Below, in pieces: positions 63,450-64,000 of a stretch of DNA of 64,000 nt. This DNA comes from Bugula neritina (taxonomy: Eukaryota > Bryozoa > Gymnolaemata > Cheilostomatida > Bugulidae), in assembly GCA_964035545.1 (NCBI GenBank), contig OZ037771.1:7606690-7670689 (forward strand), in the 5' to 3' direction. The notes under the pieces are model-generated. The model was given only the letters and a program-made list of their open reading frames with translations, searched no databases and was not told where the DNA came from. The position numbers were made by a program, and so were the translations under genes. Positions within the stretch are counted from its first letter, which is position 1. Each line of letters begins with the position of its first letter.

Positions 63450-63587
63450 CTGTCTGGTAATGTATGTAAGTCACAGTCCATTAGATGTAACTCTGCAAGT
63501 GACTCCATCTTTGGTATCACCTCAGGTAATGTTCCAAACTTATTACCAGACACAACTAATGTGTGTAGATGTGTGAGTTGGGAGAGA
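63450..63587 (-). CDS. Gene 3 LRR cassette exon (two LRRs)
   Basis: 138-bp phase 2-2 exon. Variable residues V/G/K and H-L-M-D; KFG in place of KLG. Confidence 0.85.
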
Positions 63588-63833
63588 CTGTAATATACAT
63601 ACAACAAACCATGACTATAATTATACAAGTTACAGAAATATTATATGGCAGATATGCAGTGAATATAAATTATTATTGCCTTGTTAATATGAATTGGGTA
63701 AGTTATTTGCATTTGAGTATTATATTCATTTTATTACTGGAGAGTGAGTATGCTGGGACTACTAGTATCAGTTATATTATACTTTATTATATGTTTACAT
63801 AATGGTAGACAATATATAACTAATATATTTCAC

Positions 63834-63971
63834 CTGTCAGGTAATGTATGTAAGTCACAGCCCATTAGATGTAACTTTGTAAGTGACTCCATCTTTGGTA
63901 TCACCTCAGGTAATGTTCCCAACTTATTATAAGACACATATAATGTGTGTAGATGTGTGAGTTGAGAGAGA
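63834..63971 (-). CDS. Gene 3 LRR cassette exon (two LRRs)
   Basis: 138-bp phase 2-2 exon at the window edge, donor GTGAAA (weaker than GTGAGT). Variable residues Y/Y/K and H-L-M-G. The array continues beyond 64000. Confidence 0.8.
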
Positions 63972-64000
63972 CTGTAATATACATACAATATACCATGACT

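Larger units (their letters stand above)
51151..64000 (-). pseudogene. Host gene 3: LRR-ROCO-caspase paralogue with in-frame stop, 5' end outside window
   Basis: All exons of gene 2 from the LRR array to the terminal caspase exon are present with the same phases, plus five LRR exons within the window. A TGA at 55593-55595 inside the Roc-COR exon would end the protein before the linker and caspase, unless a newly formed donor at the same place (GGTGAGG) is used. All caspase exons stay open, so the break is recent or bypassed by splicing. Confidence 0.7.
55541..64000. repeat. Tandem segmental duplication, copy 3 (continues past window end)
   Basis: Same order again from the Roc-COR exon through five LRR exons. 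The right end of its Tc1-like element is deleted near 58868. Confidence 0.9.

Overview
This window is eukaryotic, AT-rich DNA from an animal genome. A sponge or another early-branching metazoan is my best guess; nothing in the sequence fixes the species. Host genes have short exons with GT/AG introns, the host DNA looks poor in CpG, and it carries LINE, Tc1-like, hAT-like and Harbinger-like elements. I saw no rRNA, tRNA or CRISPR.

Host layout. Three tandem paralogues lie head to tail, all on the minus strand. Gene 1 runs from about 11102 leftward past position 1, gene 2 from 46892 to 15395, and gene 3 from beyond 64000 to 51151. Aligned duplication breakpoints are near 1, 20720 and 55541. Each gene has a short N-terminal exon, an N-terminal domain exon, a variable number of 138-bp exons each encoding exactly two leucine-rich repeats (LRRs), one 1925-bp exon with a Roc GTPase plus COR domain, two linker exons and five exons of a caspase (p20 and p10). 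The exons I propose for gene 2 keep phase throughout and sum to 3534 nt (1177 codons plus stop). The product would be an LRR-ROCO-caspase: a sensor, a GTPase switch and a death protease in one chain. Gene 1 has an early nonsense codon in Roc and gene 3 an in-frame stop near the end of its Roc-COR exon; only gene 2 looks intact. Across the 12 LRR exons the residues that change are mostly those expected on the concave LRR face, which suggests a diversifying receptor family.

Mobile element. A 15-kb Polinton/Maverick (30151-45133) sits in an intron of gene 2 between the N-terminal and LRR exons. It has a 6-bp target duplication (TGTATA), and the matching intron of gene 1 (9361-9366) preserves the empty site. 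It encodes a protein-primed DNA polymerase B in two overlapping frames, an adenain-like protease, a packaging ATPase, major and minor capsid proteins, a processed pVI-like protein, a basic protein, a DUF8207-like protein, a zinc-ribbon/PLA2/integrase/chromodomain fusion, four paralogous virion-surface-like proteins, a fibre-like protein and a few unknowns. Almost everything is open, so the insertion is young and virus-like.

Most unusual features of the element. (i) Each terminus is a 104-nt near-perfect palindrome with a small inner hairpin. (ii) Nearly every gene starts with the same motif, TATATAAATG or TATAATAAATG, reaching into the ATG, which resembles the late-promoter design of cytoplasmic DNA viruses. 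(iii) Adenain-type cleavage sites occur in its own candidate virion proteins. (iv) Fibre and head-like genes at both ends share an N-terminal peptide. Host introns hold older transposons, one LINE nested in a Tc1-like element, and several minisatellites.
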